NCBI RefSeq assembly: GCF_000807675.2
Contig: NZ_CP019962.1
Location: 2,480,001 to 2,544,000 of the forward strand
From: Eubacterium limosum
GTDB lineage: Bacteria > Bacillota > Clostridia > Eubacteriales > Eubacteriaceae
DNA length: 64,000 nt
Direction: 5' to 3'
The position numbers and the translations under genes are program-made. Positions 33,802-42,605 of the stretch are shown here, one piece after another (positions within the stretch are counted from its first letter, which is position 1; each line of letters starts with the position of its first letter). The notes beneath the pieces are model-generated. The model saw nothing but the letters and a program-made list of their open reading frames with translations, did no database searches and was not told the origin of the DNA.

Positions 33802-33839
33802 TTGACAAACCAATGCATTTGTAATACAATGTATTACAA
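33802..33839 (+). promoter_or_regulatory. Promoter and palindromic operator of the first TA module
   Basis: TTGACA (33802-33807), 17 bp and TACAAT (33825-33830) form the promoter. The -10 box lies inside a perfect inverted repeat, TTGTAATACA-a-TGTATTACAA (33819-33839). A ribbon-helix-helix antitoxin encoded directly downstream is the likely repressor. Confidence 0.8.
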
Positions 33840-33858
33840 GAAAAAGAGGTGAAGTGCA

Positions 33859-34080
33859 ATGGCTGTATCATTAAGATTAAACAAAGAGGATGAAGCGTTG
33901 ATCCGGAGCTATGCGGAGATGAAAAATCTATCCGTTTCTGAGGCGATTCGTCAGGCGATCATGGAAAAAATTGAGGATGAGTTCGACTTGAAGGTTTACT
34001 ATGAGGCCATGACGGAGTATAAGGAAAATCCAGTGACTTATACCTTGGATGAAGTAGAAAGAGAGCTGGGACTTGGCTGA
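33859..34080 (+). CDS. RelB/DUF6290-type ribbon-helix-helix antitoxin
   Basis: The 73-residue protein starts with a ribbon-helix-helix (MAVSLRLNKEDEALIRSYAE, then MKNLSVSEAIRQAIMEKIED) and ends in an acidic toxin-binding tail (YTLDEVERELGLG). GAGGTG precedes the ATG. Its stop overlaps the toxin start by 8 bp. It should neutralise the toxin and repress the operon at the palindrome overlapping the -10 box. Confidence 0.88.
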   Translation: MAVSLRLNKEDEALIRSYAEMKNLSVSEAIRQAIMEKIEDEFDLKVYYEAMTEYKENPVTYTLDEVERELGLG

Positions 34081-34348
34081 AAAATATCATGTTGTTTTAA
34101 CTGAAAAAGCAAAAAAGAGTTTAAAAAAACTTGATAAGCATACAGCGCTTTTGATTACAGCTTGGTTGAGGAAAAATCTTGAGGGCTGCACCGATCCCTA
34201 TCAGTACGGCAAGGGCCTCACCGCTAACCGCAGCGGACAATGGCGCTACCGCATCGGCGATTACCGTCTGGTCTGCGAGATTTCCGAGCAGACGATCACG
34301 ATTCTGGTTTTAAATATTGGGCACAGAAAAGAAATTTACAAACATTAA
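34073..34348 (+). CDS. RelE/ParE-family toxin
   Basis: The 91-residue basic protein has the RelE fold pattern (YHVVLTEKAKKSLKKLDKH, then LTANRSGQWRYRIGDYRLVCEI and VLNIGHRKEIY). The Arg-rich GQWRYRIGDYR segment and the C-terminal GHRKEIY are typical of RelE mRNA interferases. The start is TTG, overlapping the antitoxin stop, which implies translational coupling and lower output than the antitoxin. A GGGACGT-family terminator follows. Confidence 0.88.
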   Translation: MAEKYHVVLTEKAKKSLKKLDKHTALLITAWLRKNLEGCTDPYQYGKGLTANRSGQWRYRIGDYRLVCEISEQTITILVLNIGHRKEIYKH

Positions 34349-34359
34349 AAATCTGATGC

Positions 34360-34401
34360 AATCCCGGGGCGTAACCAAAAGTTACCTCCCGGGATTTTTT
34401 T
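34360..34401 (+). terminator. Terminator, GGGACGT family copy 5
   Basis: AATCCCGGGGCGTAAC and GTTACCTCCCGGGATT arms with a five-base loop, then seven Ts. Confidence 0.88.
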
Positions 34402-34468
34402 AGGACATCCCTAATATTAAAATGGTATAATAAGGCTACTTGTAAAATTGACTGCGCGGAGGTGCAAA

Positions 34469-37400
34469 GTGCGAATCAGAGTGATTGTCGGCCGGGAAGG
34501 CCGTTTGCATATCAATAAAAGTGACTATATCTATGAGGAGATCGGAGCCCGGCTGCAGCGGGGCAGGAGCAAAATGTACCTGCTGGTGCCGGAGCAGTTT
34601 ACCCTGGGGGCAGAGCGGGAGCTCATGGCTTATAATCGCCTGCCGGGGCTTTTGGGCGCGGATGTGCTCAGCTTTAAGCGTCTGGAATACCGGATTCTCA
34701 GCGAGGTGGGCGGCATTGCCAAAACCTTTGTGGACGAGCACGGCAAGCAGATGCTTTTGCAGAAGAGCATCCGTGAGGTGCAGAAGGATCTGTCGGTTTA
34801 CCGCAGAAGCGCGGGAAAGCTGGGCTTTTTGGAAAATATCTGCGCGTTTATCAGCGAGCTCAAGCAGAGTGAGATCACGCCAGAGGATCTGGAGGCCGCT
34901 GAGACAGAGGTGGGGGAAGGGCGGATTCTCAGCCAGAAACTGAAGGATATCCGGAAAATTTACGGCGCCTACGCAAATCTGTTGTCTGATGAGCGGATTG
35001 ACGGTGATGACCGGGCAAAGCTTCTGTGCGCCCAGATTCCAAAGTCCGATTATCTGGACCGCTCCCTGATCTGGATCGATGGTTTCCACACCTTCTCTAA
35101 TCAGGATTTCCGGATCATCGAGGCTCTGGCCGCCAAGGCGGACTGCGTGACCATCACCCTGACCCTGGACCCGGATAAGAACGCGCCGGACGCGTCGGCC
35201 TTTTATGTGCCAGGCGAGACGCTGAAGCGGATTGAGAAAATCGCAAATGATCTGGGTTTTGAGGCGGAGATCGTCAATCTGGAGGCGGCAGTGCAGCCGG
35301 CCGTTTCAGGTCTTGACTATCTGGAACGGAATCTCTTTGCCCTGCGGCCCCGGCCTTATGAAGAGGAACCCGGGGATATGGCGGTGGTTCAGTGCAAAAA
35401 CATCTGGAACGAGGTGGAAAAGGGCGCTCAGAAAATCGTGGAGCTGGTGCGGGAGCGGGCTTTCCGCTATCAGGATATCGTGGTGCTCGCCGGCGATATG
35501 GAAACCTACGGCGGCTCCATCAAGCGGGCCTTTTCGGAATATGGCATTCCTTTTTTTATGGACGATGTGAAAAAGGTCACAGAGAGCAACTTTCTGGAGG
35601 CTGTGCTGGCAGCGCTTGAGACGAACCGGAGCCACTATGCCTACGAGGATATCTTCACCTTTGTCAAAACCGGGTTTGCGCCCATCACGCCTGAGGAAGC
35701 CCAGGAGCTTGAGAACTATGTGATCGAGTATGGCATCCGCGGAAACGCCTGGGAGAAGCCCTTTGATCGCCCAAGCGCAAATGAGGCGGTGTCGCTGGAG
35801 GCGCTGAACGCGAGCCGTGAGCGGCTCATGGCCCCTTTTATGACGCTGCGCAAAAACCTGAGAAAATCAAGAACCTACGCGGATAAAACCAGAAGCCTGG
35901 TGCGTTTTTTAGAGGATATCAATGCGTCTGCAACCATTGACCGCCTGAGCGAAGCACTGCGGGAGCGGGGTGATTTTGACAGCATGGGCCTTTACAACCA
36001 GATCTGGAACATTCTCATGGAGGTGTTTGACCAGATCAACAGCACCATGGGGGAGGAAAGTACGACCCTGGAAGAATATATTTCGGTGCTGAGTGGGGGC
36101 TTCCAGTCCTACACCGTGGGCGTGATCCCCAGCCGCCAGGATGTGGTCAACATCACCGACCTGATGCGTAGCCGCCATTCTGAGATGAAAGCCCTGCTGG
36201 TCTTTGGCATGAATGAGGGCGTCGTCCCGGCAAACAGCCCTTCCTTTAACCTTTTGTCGGAGCGTGAGCGCAGTCAGCTGCGAAAACAGGAGATGGAGCT
36301 CCAGGACAACAGTGATTTCAGACGGGCTCAGGAGGATTTTCTGCTCTACACCCTTTTCGCCGCACCCAGCGATTATCTGTACCTGTCCTATGCCATGGCG
36401 GACGCCGAGGGCAGCACCATTCCGGTATCCCCGCTCATCCCCAGGATACAGGTGGTTTTTCCAAAGCTGACTGTTACAAGCGCTCTGGAAAACGCCCTCT
36501 CAAAGGAATGGGAAGCCGTGGCGACCCCGAGGGGCACCATCTCCAGCCTTATCGACCATCTGCGGGAGCTGCGCTACGGAAAGGGCACGGTCCTGCCAGA
36601 GGAGACAAAGCGTCTCTGGCAGGCTGTCGGTAAATGGTATGATGAAGACGCCCGCTATCACACCGCTTTCCGGCAGATTCAGGAGGCTCTGGATTACGAC
36701 GGTGTGGATGACCGACTGAGCCAGGGGCAGGCCATCCGGCTCTTTGAGCCGCCCATTCAGGCCAGCGTGTCGCGTCTGGAACTCTACCGCAAGTGCCCCT
36801 TCTCCCACTATGTGGCGTATGGCCTGCGGCCCGTGCCCAGACAGGAGTACGAGGTGGAGCCGCCGGACATCGGCACCGTGCTTCACCATCTCATCGACGC
36901 GGTCTATAAGGAGGCTGAGCGGGAGCAGGTTTCCGTTAAGGATCTGAGTCAGGAAAAGACCGACGCCATGGTGGACGCCATTCTGGACGAAACCCTGCCG
37001 CAGGTCAGGCATCAGGTGTTTAACAGCACAGGCCAGTACCAGTATCTCGGCCGAAAGCTGCGCCGGGTGAGCAAGCGCACAGTCCGCGTGCTGGTGGACC
37101 ATATGCGCCGCGGTGAGTTTGAATTTAAATACAGCGAGCAGCAGTTCAGCCAGATTTTAGAGCTGCCAAGCTTTGAGGAGACCGTCAAGGTGCGTGGCGT
37201 CATTGACCGCATCGACGTCTACCAGCGCGAGGGCGACACCTTTGTGAAGGTCATCGATTATAAATCCGGTAACAAGACCCTGAATCTGGCGGAGATCTAT
37301 TACGGCCTGTCGCTTCAGCTGGCCGTCTATATGGAGGCCGGGCTTGAGATTCTGGAGGGTGATAACCTGATACCGGGCGGCACCTTCTATTTTCACGTGG

Positions 37401-37840
37401 ATGATCCCATGCTCCAGGTAAACAAGCTCGACCCGGAAACACTGACCGCGGCTCTCAACGATTCCTTTAAGCTTAACGGCATCTATCTGGATGACCCGCG
37501 TTTCACCAAAGCCATGGACGCAGAGGCCGATAAGGATTCTGAGGTCATCAGCCTGAAATCCCGGAACTCCAAGCTGAGCCGGGATGAGTTTGAGGATCTG
37601 CTTAGCTATGTGAAGCGCGTGATTATCGGGATGACCGAAAAAATACTGGGCGGCGATATCGCGGTCCGTCCCTATAAAAAGGGAAAGGAAACCGGCTGCG
37701 AGCATTGCCCTTACAAAGGCATCTGCCAGTTCGACGAGAGCATCGGCAGGGCATCCTATGACGTGCTGCGCACCAGCATTCCGCGGGATGAGTTTATCCA
37801 GAGAATAAAGGAAGGAGGCAAAGACAATGAGATGGACTGA
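34469..37840 (+). CDS. addB: AddAB helicase-nuclease subunit B
   Basis: The 1123-residue protein starts VRIRVIVGREG with the degenerate P-loop of AddB. It has the C-terminal RecB-type nuclease motif KVIDYKSGNK and Cys residues placed for the 4Fe-4S clamp (YRKCPFSHYV, then TGCEHCPYKGICQF). With AddA it resects double-strand breaks until Chi. GTG 34469 follows GGAGGTG; a TTG 21 bp earlier is in frame but covers that site. Its end overlaps addA by 14 bp. Toxin-antitoxin modules lie on both sides of addBA. Confidence 0.95.
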   Translation: MRIRVIVGREGRLHINKSDYIYEEIGARLQRGRSKMYLLVPEQFTLGAERELMAYNRLPGLLGADVLSFKRLEYRILSEVGGIAKTFVDEHGKQMLLQKSIREVQKDLSVYRRSAGKLGFLENICAFISELKQSEITPEDLEAAETEVGEGRILSQKLKDIRKIYGAYANLLSDERIDGDDRAKLLCAQIPKSDYLDRSLIWIDGFHTFSNQDFRIIEALAAKADCVTITLTLDPDKNAPDASAFYVPGETLKRIEKIANDLGFEAEIVNLEAAVQPAVSGLDYLERNLFALRPRPYEEEPGDMAVVQCKNIWNEVEKGAQKIVELVRERAFRYQDIVVLAGDMETYGGSIKRAFSEYGIPFFMDDVKKVTESNFLEAVLAALETNRSHYAYEDIFTFVKTGFAPITPEEAQELENYVIEYGIRGNAWEKPFDRPSANEAVSLEALNASRERLMAPFMTLRKNLRKSRTYADKTRSLVRFLEDINASATIDRLSEALRERGDFDSMGLYNQIWNILMEVFDQINSTMGEESTTLEEYISVLSGGFQSYTVGVIPSRQDVVNITDLMRSRHSEMKALLVFGMNEGVVPANSPSFNLLSERERSQLRKQEMELQDNSDFRRAQEDFLLYTLFAAPSDYLYLSYAMADAEGSTIPVSPLIPRIQVVFPKLTVTSALENALSKEWEAVATPRGTISSLIDHLRELRYGKGTVLPEETKRLWQAVGKWYDEDARYHTAFRQIQEALDYDGVDDRLSQGQAIRLFEPPIQASVSRLELYRKCPFSHYVAYGLRPVPRQEYEVEPPDIGTVLHHLIDAVYKEAEREQVSVKDLSQEKTDAMVDAILDETLPQVRHQVFNSTGQYQYLGRKLRRVSKRTVRVLVDHMRRGEFEFKYSEQQFSQILELPSFEETVKVRGVIDRIDVYQREGDTFVKVIDYKSGNKTLNLAEIYYGLSLQLAVYMEAGLEILEGDNLIPGGTFYFHVDDPMLQVNKLDPETLTAALNDSFKLNGIYLDDPRFTKAMDAEADKDSEVISLKSRNSKLSRDEFEDLLSYVKRVIIGMTEKILGGDIAVRPYKKGKETGCEHCPYKGICQFDESIGRASYDVLRTSIPRDEFIQRIKEGGKDNEMD

Positions 37841-40800
37841 GGATCAGCTGAGAGCCATTGAGACCAGAAAGAAAAACCTGCTGGTATCCGCGGCGGCCGG
37901 TTCGGGCAAAACCGCGCTGCTCATCGAGCGTATCCGCCGCATTGTGGTGGAGGAAAAGACCAGTGTGGACGCTTTGCTGGTGCTTACCTTTACCCGGTCT
38001 GCGGCGGCGGAAATGAAGGAGCGGCTGAGCGCTGCCCTCATGGCGGAGCTTGAGAAGGAGGACGTGGATTCGGATTTTGTCATCGCGCAGATCAGCCGCC
38101 TGGGCGCGGCCTCCATCTCCACCCTCCATGCCTTTTGCAGCCGTCTGGTCAGGGATTATTTTCAGGAGGGCGGCATCGACCCGGAATTTAAGCTGGGCAA
38201 CGAGACGGAGCTTTCCATCATGGTTCAGGAGGCCCTGGAGGATCTCTTTGAGGAAAAATATCAGGAGATACCAGAGGATGGCGAGACGCCCTTCAGCCGC
38301 CTGGTGGATATGTTTACCGGCAACCGGGACGACCGGGAGCTCAAAAGTCTGGTGGAAAATTTCCACTATTTTCTCGTGACGCAGCCGGATTCTGAAAAGT
38401 GGTGCGCGCGCGCGCTGTCTTATTTTGGGCTGGACGCCGGAGGGTTTTGGAAAAGCCCCTGGGGGCGGGAGCTGGACAGCCTGATCCGCACCGATATGGA
38501 GGGGGCTTACGAGCTTCTGGAGAGGGCATACGCCCTGTGCCGGGACACCGAGGGGTTTGAGAAAACTGCCGCCCAGCTTCAGGAGGATTTTTTTGCTGTG
38601 GGGCTTGCCATCGACGCGCTGGAGGAGGGCTATGACGATTTCAGAAACGCCCTTTCCGGTATCCGCTTTGCCCGCTACAGCGGCAATAAAAAGGCCGACG
38701 CCGAGACCAGTGACCACATCAAGGATCTGCGAAACGAAGCCAAGGGCATCGTTCAGGGACTGCAGAAACGGCTGAATCTTGACCTCACAGAGGCCCTTGC
38801 CCAGCTGGCGGAGATGAAACGCCCCATGGCAGACCTGGTGGCGCTGACAAGGGATTTCCAGAAAAAATATCAGCTTAAAAAAGCAGAAAAAAACCTGCTG
38901 GATTTCAACGACCTTGAGCAGAGCACCCTGCGTATTTTACAGAATCCGGCCATTGCGGCGGAGGTGCGCGAGCAGTATGCGTACGTTTTTCTGGACGAAT
39001 ATCAGGATACCAACGATATGCAGGAGGCCATCATCAAGCGGATTGTCCGGGACGATAATTACTTTATGGTCGGGGACGTCAAACAAAGCATTTACCGCTT
39101 CCGTCTGGCCGACCCCACGATTTTCATCGGAAAGTATCATGCCTTCAGCCAGGAAACCGACGCGCTCAACGACCTCATTACCCTGAGCCAGAACTTCAGA
39201 AGCTGCCAGGGCGTGGTGGACGGCGTCAACACAGTGTTCGAGGCCATTATGAGCCCGGCGCTGGGCGAGATCGAGTATGACGGGCGGGCGCGGCTTTACA
39301 AAGGCCTGGATAACGAGGGGCCCTATGTCAAAACCCAGGTGCATGTCATCGAAAATAAAACCGATGAGGATACCGACCCCATTGTAGGCGAGATGCCCGC
39401 AGTGGAGATGGAAGCGCGCTTTATCGCAAGAGAGATACAAAGCCGGGTGGGAAAACCTTTTTACGATACCAAAACCGGCGGCAGCCGCCTGCTTCAGTAC
39501 CGTGATATCGGCGTGCTGATGCGCTCAGTGGCCGGACGGGGCGACGTCTACGCCAAAATCTTTTCAGAACTGGGGATTCCTGCCTATTTTGACGGCGGCG
39601 AGCAGTATTACGAGTCCATGGAAATCGGTGTGGTGATGAACCTTTTAAATCTCATCGACAACCACCATCAGGATCTGCCGCTGCTCAGCGTGATGACCTC
39701 GCCCATCGGCGATTTTGGCACCGAAGAGTGTACAGAAATCCGCCTGTTTCAAAAAGAGGGAAGCTACTACGCCGCAGCAGAAAAATACAAAGATGAGCGT
39801 GAGGACGCGCTGGCCGCCAAGCTGAAAGCCTTCTACCAAAGGCTTGACGCCTGGCAGTGGGATTCGCGGGTCATGGACATCGAGGATTTTCTGTGGAAGT
39901 TGTACCTGGACACAGGCTACTACCATTTTGTGGGCGCCCTGCCCGGCGGCGAGCAGCGGCAGAACAATCTGCGGGTGCTCCTGAAACGCGCCGGAGACTA
40001 TAAGCGTTCCACCCTGCGCGGCCTGTTCTACTTTATCCGGTTTATCGAGCGCATGAAAAAGCACAAGTACGATCTGTCGCCGCCCGGTGTGCTCAGTGAG
40101 AGCGAGAATGTGGTGCGCATCATGACCATCCACAAGAGCAAGGGACTGGAATTTCCAGTGGTTTTCCTGTCTGGTACCGGCAAGCTGTTCAACAAGCGTA
40201 CCCGCAACCGGGATATCCTGTTCCACAAGGATCTAGGCATCTGCCCGGATTACATTAATCTGGAGCTGAGGGCAAAAATGCCTACGCTGGCCAAGAGCAT
40301 CTGCCTTGAAAAAAACGAGATGGAAACCCTGTCCGAGGAAATGCGGCTGCTCTATGTCGCCATGACCCGCGCCCGTGAAAGCCTGGTGGTGGTAGGCATG
40401 GTCAAAAATCTGGAATCCAAGCTGACCGCCTGGTCAGGCTCTGGCGATCTGTACCATCTCAAAAAAGCGGGCGGTCTTTTAGACTGGATCATGCAGGCGC
40501 TTTTAAAAAACAGCGCGGTGGAAATCACCGAGGAGGAGAAACGGCGGCACCTGAGTCTGCCAAGCTACGATGTCTATTTTTATACGGCTGAGCAGAGCCT
40601 GAAGCATCATGTTTCGGAGGATACGGTCGAGGAGCTGATCGAGGAGGCACAGGCGCCCTCGGAGGCCCTGTGGCAGGAGGTCTGCCGCCGCCTGAGCTAC
40701 CGCTATCCCTTTGAGGGACAGCAGGAGCTGCCCGGCAAAATGACCGTCACCGAGGTCAAACGGCTGAGAATCCAGGCCGAGGCCCTGGGAATACCGGAAA

Positions 40801-41399
40801 TCCCTGAACGCGTGGCGCTGCCGTCCTTTATGGTAGCCGACGCCCGGGAAATTACCGGCGCAGAAAAGGGTACCGCCCTGCATTTTATGATGCAGAGCCT
40901 GCCTCTTGATAAGCTGCGCGCTGTGGCAGGAGATACCAGGGCATTTGATGGATTGCTTACGGAGGAGCGGCAGAGGCTCGTCACCGAGGAGCTCCTGCTG
41001 CCAGAGCTGGCTGAGACCATCGACCTTGAAGTTATCCGCAGATTTTTCCAGTCTGATCTGGGGAGGCGCATGCTGGCCGCTGAACGCGTGCGGCGGGAAG
41101 TGCCTTTCAATTACCAGTATGACCCCAGAAAGGTACTGCCGGACTGGCAGCATGCCGATACCCCGCTGGTGGTACAGGGGATGATCGACTGCTGCTTTGA
41201 GGAAAACGGAAAATGGATTCTGTTAGACTACAAGACCGACCGCTACTTTGGTGAAGCCAGCCGGAAACAGCTCATCGACCAGTACCGTCTCCAGATCAAT
41301 TTCTACGCCGAAGCCCTGGCAAACCTGACTGGTATGCCCGTCGCCGAGCGGATTCTCTGCCTGGTGGTCATGGGAGAGCAGATAAAGGTGGACCGTTAA
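37827..41399 (+). CDS. addA: AddAB helicase-nuclease subunit A
   Basis: The 1190-residue UvrD/RecB-like helicase has Walker A SAAAGSGKTALL (about 21-32), Walker B VFLDEYQDTN, GDVKQSIYRFR and motif VI LYVAMTRAR. A C-terminal nuclease has WILLDYKTDRY (about 1130). It forms the motor and one nuclease of AddAB. The ATG lies inside the addB 3' end, preceded by GGAGG, so the two are translationally coupled. Confidence 0.97.
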   Translation: MRWTEDQLRAIETRKKNLLVSAAAGSGKTALLIERIRRIVVEEKTSVDALLVLTFTRSAAAEMKERLSAALMAELEKEDVDSDFVIAQISRLGAASISTLHAFCSRLVRDYFQEGGIDPEFKLGNETELSIMVQEALEDLFEEKYQEIPEDGETPFSRLVDMFTGNRDDRELKSLVENFHYFLVTQPDSEKWCARALSYFGLDAGGFWKSPWGRELDSLIRTDMEGAYELLERAYALCRDTEGFEKTAAQLQEDFFAVGLAIDALEEGYDDFRNALSGIRFARYSGNKKADAETSDHIKDLRNEAKGIVQGLQKRLNLDLTEALAQLAEMKRPMADLVALTRDFQKKYQLKKAEKNLLDFNDLEQSTLRILQNPAIAAEVREQYAYVFLDEYQDTNDMQEAIIKRIVRDDNYFMVGDVKQSIYRFRLADPTIFIGKYHAFSQETDALNDLITLSQNFRSCQGVVDGVNTVFEAIMSPALGEIEYDGRARLYKGLDNEGPYVKTQVHVIENKTDEDTDPIVGEMPAVEMEARFIAREIQSRVGKPFYDTKTGGSRLLQYRDIGVLMRSVAGRGDVYAKIFSELGIPAYFDGGEQYYESMEIGVVMNLLNLIDNHHQDLPLLSVMTSPIGDFGTEECTEIRLFQKEGSYYAAAEKYKDEREDALAAKLKAFYQRLDAWQWDSRVMDIEDFLWKLYLDTGYYHFVGALPGGEQRQNNLRVLLKRAGDYKRSTLRGLFYFIRFIERMKKHKYDLSPPGVLSESENVVRIMTIHKSKGLEFPVVFLSGTGKLFNKRTRNRDILFHKDLGICPDYINLELRAKMPTLAKSICLEKNEMETLSEEMRLLYVAMTRARESLVVVGMVKNLESKLTAWSGSGDLYHLKKAGGLLDWIMQALLKNSAVEITEEEKRRHLSLPSYDVYFYTAEQSLKHHVSEDTVEELIEEAQAPSEALWQEVCRRLSYRYPFEGQQELPGKMTVTEVKRLRIQAEALGIPEIPERVALPSFMVADAREITGAEKGTALHFMMQSLPLDKLRAVAGDTRAFDGLLTEERQRLVTEELLLPELAETIDLEVIRRFFQSDLGRRMLAAERVRREVPFNYQYDPRKVLPDWQHADTPLVVQGMIDCCFEENGKWILLDYKTDRYFGEASRKQLIDQYRLQINFYAEALANLTGMPVAERILCLVVMGEQIKVDR

Positions 41400-41405
41400 A
41401 AAATA

Positions 41406-41430
41406 AGGGCGTAATGAAACGTTACGTCCT
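41406..41430 (+). terminator. Hairpin, GGGACGT family copy 6
   Basis: AGGGCGTAAT and GTTACGTCCT arms after addA, seven bases before the AACCCGTATC-family terminator. The T-run is missing, so the next hairpin probably does the terminating. Confidence 0.6.
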
Positions 41431-41473
41431 CAAACAAACCAACCCGTATCACCGCGATACGGGTTGGTTTTTT
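41417..41473 (+). repeat. 57-bp direct repeat, left copy, with AACCCGTATC terminator
   Basis: The repeat runs from AAACGTTACGTCCTC through a terminator with AACCAACCCGTATC and GATACGGGTTGGTT arms (41437-41468) and its T-run. It matches 42028-42084 at 55 of 57 bases. It lies on the upstream side of the second TA module. Confidence 0.92.
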
Positions 41474-41492
41474 AAGGAATATGGGATATAAT
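41464..41492 (+). promoter_or_regulatory. Promoter of the second TA module, -35 box within the repeat
   Basis: TTGGTT (41464-41469), 17 bp and TATAAT (41487-41492). The -35 hexamer is the end of the terminator arm in the 57-bp repeat. Confidence 0.55.
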
Positions 41493-41520
41493 GAATAAAA
41501 AAGGACAGGAGGTGGCTAAA

Positions 41521-41685
41521 ATGTCATCGTTGGCTGAAGATACGGACAGACAGTGGAAAGAAAATGAAAAGGAAATTCTTAAGGCGCTGGATAAAGGTCT
41601 CGATGATCTTGAAAATGGCCGCACCATGCCGCATGAAGAACTGATGCAGCAAATCCGAAAGCAAATTGAGAGCCATGACCTATAA
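41521..41685 (+). CDS. Small antitoxin-like protein of the second TA module
   Basis: The 54-residue acidic, helical protein (MSSLAEDTDRQWKENEKEIL, with ALDKGLDDLENGRTMPHEEL) resembles antitoxins paired with ParE/RelE toxins (a late GxxxPHEEL word). ATG 41521 follows AGGAGG; an in-frame ATG at 41491 lies too close to the -10 box. Its end overlaps the toxin start by 11 bp. The module lies between two 57-bp direct repeats. Confidence 0.75.
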   Translation: MSSLAEDTDRQWKENEKEILKALDKGLDDLENGRTMPHEELMQQIRKQIESHDL

Positions 41686-42007
41686 AATTGTGGAAACCGT
41701 TGAGGCAGGCAGAGATGTTGAAAATTTTGCAATGTATATGATGGAGGCCTTTAAAAGTAAAAAGGCGGCCTTTGATTTTTTAAAAGATTATGACAAATCT
41801 GTAGAATCGCTAAAAACCTTTCCTTTTGGTTATCGTGGCGTAAGTTTTGAGTACCGAAGGTATGAAATTCGCTTAAAGCCTTTCAAATCTTACAATATCT
41901 TTTTTACAGTTGATATAGAAAAGGAATGGATTATAATTCTGCGTGTTTTAAAAGACCGGCAGGATTGGCAGACGATTCTGTTTCAAAATACGGATTACCA
42001 TTTATAA
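41675..42007 (+). CDS. RelE/ParE-family toxin of the second TA module
   Basis: The 110-residue protein shows the ParE/RelE pattern: YKIVETVEAGRDVENFAMYM, here YKIVETVEAGRDVENFA, then SLKTFPFGYRGVS and YNIFFTVDIEKEWIIILRVLKDRQDW. The C-terminal IILRVLKDRQDW matches the RVxHxRrD-type end of the family. I chose ATG 41675; a TTG nine bases earlier is possible. It is translationally coupled to the antitoxin. It does not resemble the toxin at 34073-34348 beyond the fold. Confidence 0.82.
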   Translation: MTYKIVETVEAGRDVENFAMYMMEAFKSKKAAFDFLKDYDKSVESLKTFPFGYRGVSFEYRRYEIRLKPFKSYNIFFTVDIEKEWIIILRVLKDRQDWQTILFQNTDYHL

Positions 42008-42018
42008 AAAAGAACAAA

Positions 42019-42041
42019 GACATAACCAAACGTTACGTCCT
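42019..42041. terminator. Hairpin, GGGACGT family copy 7
   Basis: A shortened member: GACATAAC and GTTACGTC arms around CAAAC, just before the second AACCCGTATC terminator. Confidence 0.55.
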
Positions 42042-42084
42042 CAAAAAAACCAACCCGTATCGCCGCGATACGGGTTGGTTTTTT
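42028..42084. repeat. 57-bp direct repeat, right copy, with AACCCGTATC terminator
   Basis: It matches 41417-41473 at 55 of 57 positions, 611 bp downstream. The terminator (42048-42080 plus Ts) also serves the convergent methyltransferase gene. Confidence 0.92.
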
Positions 42085-42085
42085 A

Positions 42086-42604
42086 TTATAGATAGCGCCG
42101 GACTTTTTTCATATACTGGCGGTACGCGTCGCCAAACTGCGCGAGGCACCAGCGCTCTTCTGAACGGATAATGAAATGGGAAGAACCCTGAAAAATAATG
42201 ACAAAGCCAAGCAGCAGCCAGGACTGGGTGAGCAGCGCGCAGCCCAGAAAGAAGATGAAATACGCCACATACATGGGGTTGCGCGACAGCCGGTAAAGGC
42301 CGTTCTGGTTGATGCCGCTTTCCGAGGGGGACGCAAAATTGACGATGGACACAGCGAGCAGGATAAGGCCCGCGGAATAGACAGCTGCGCCGGCGTAAAA
42401 CAGTGCCGCCGGAGCCGCCTTGATTTTCAGAAAGAACAGATAAAGAAAAATGGCGGCGTTAGCGGCCTGGTAAATCCAGTAGGCGGCTTTTTCTTTGCCT
42501 GTGAGCGGCGCAAAATAGGCGGCCCGGGCCACAGCGTCTTTACCCAGCAGGGCCAAAAGCCCAAACCGGATGAAGAGAAAGGGGAGCAGCAATAAAAATC
42601 CCAT
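42086..42604 (-). CDS. Isoprenylcysteine/phospholipid methyltransferase-like membrane protein
   Basis: The 172-residue protein has four to five membrane helices. Its C-terminal ICMT/PEMT signature is NGLYRLSRNPMYVAYFIFF, then a late SEERWCLAQFGDAYRQYMKKVRRYL, here EERWCLAQFGDAY. Such proteins methylate lipids or small molecules with SAM at the membrane; the substrate is unknown. It begins 1 bp after the aldo/keto reductase stop, so the two are co-transcribed. Confidence 0.8.
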   Translation of the reverse strand: MGFLLLLPFLFIRFGLLALLGKDAVARAAYFAPLTGKEKAAYWIYQAANAAIFLYLFFLKIKAAPAALFYAGAAVYSAGLILLAVSIVNFASPSESGINQNGLYRLSRNPMYVAYFIFFLGCALLTQSWLLLGFVIIFQGSSHFIIRSEERWCLAQFGDAYRQYMKKVRRYL

Positions 42605-42605
42605 T

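Noticed and set aside
37844-41400. Several minus-strand frames of 150-300 codons opposite addB/addA
   Set aside because: They arise from codon bias of the real genes and have no start signals or family motifs.
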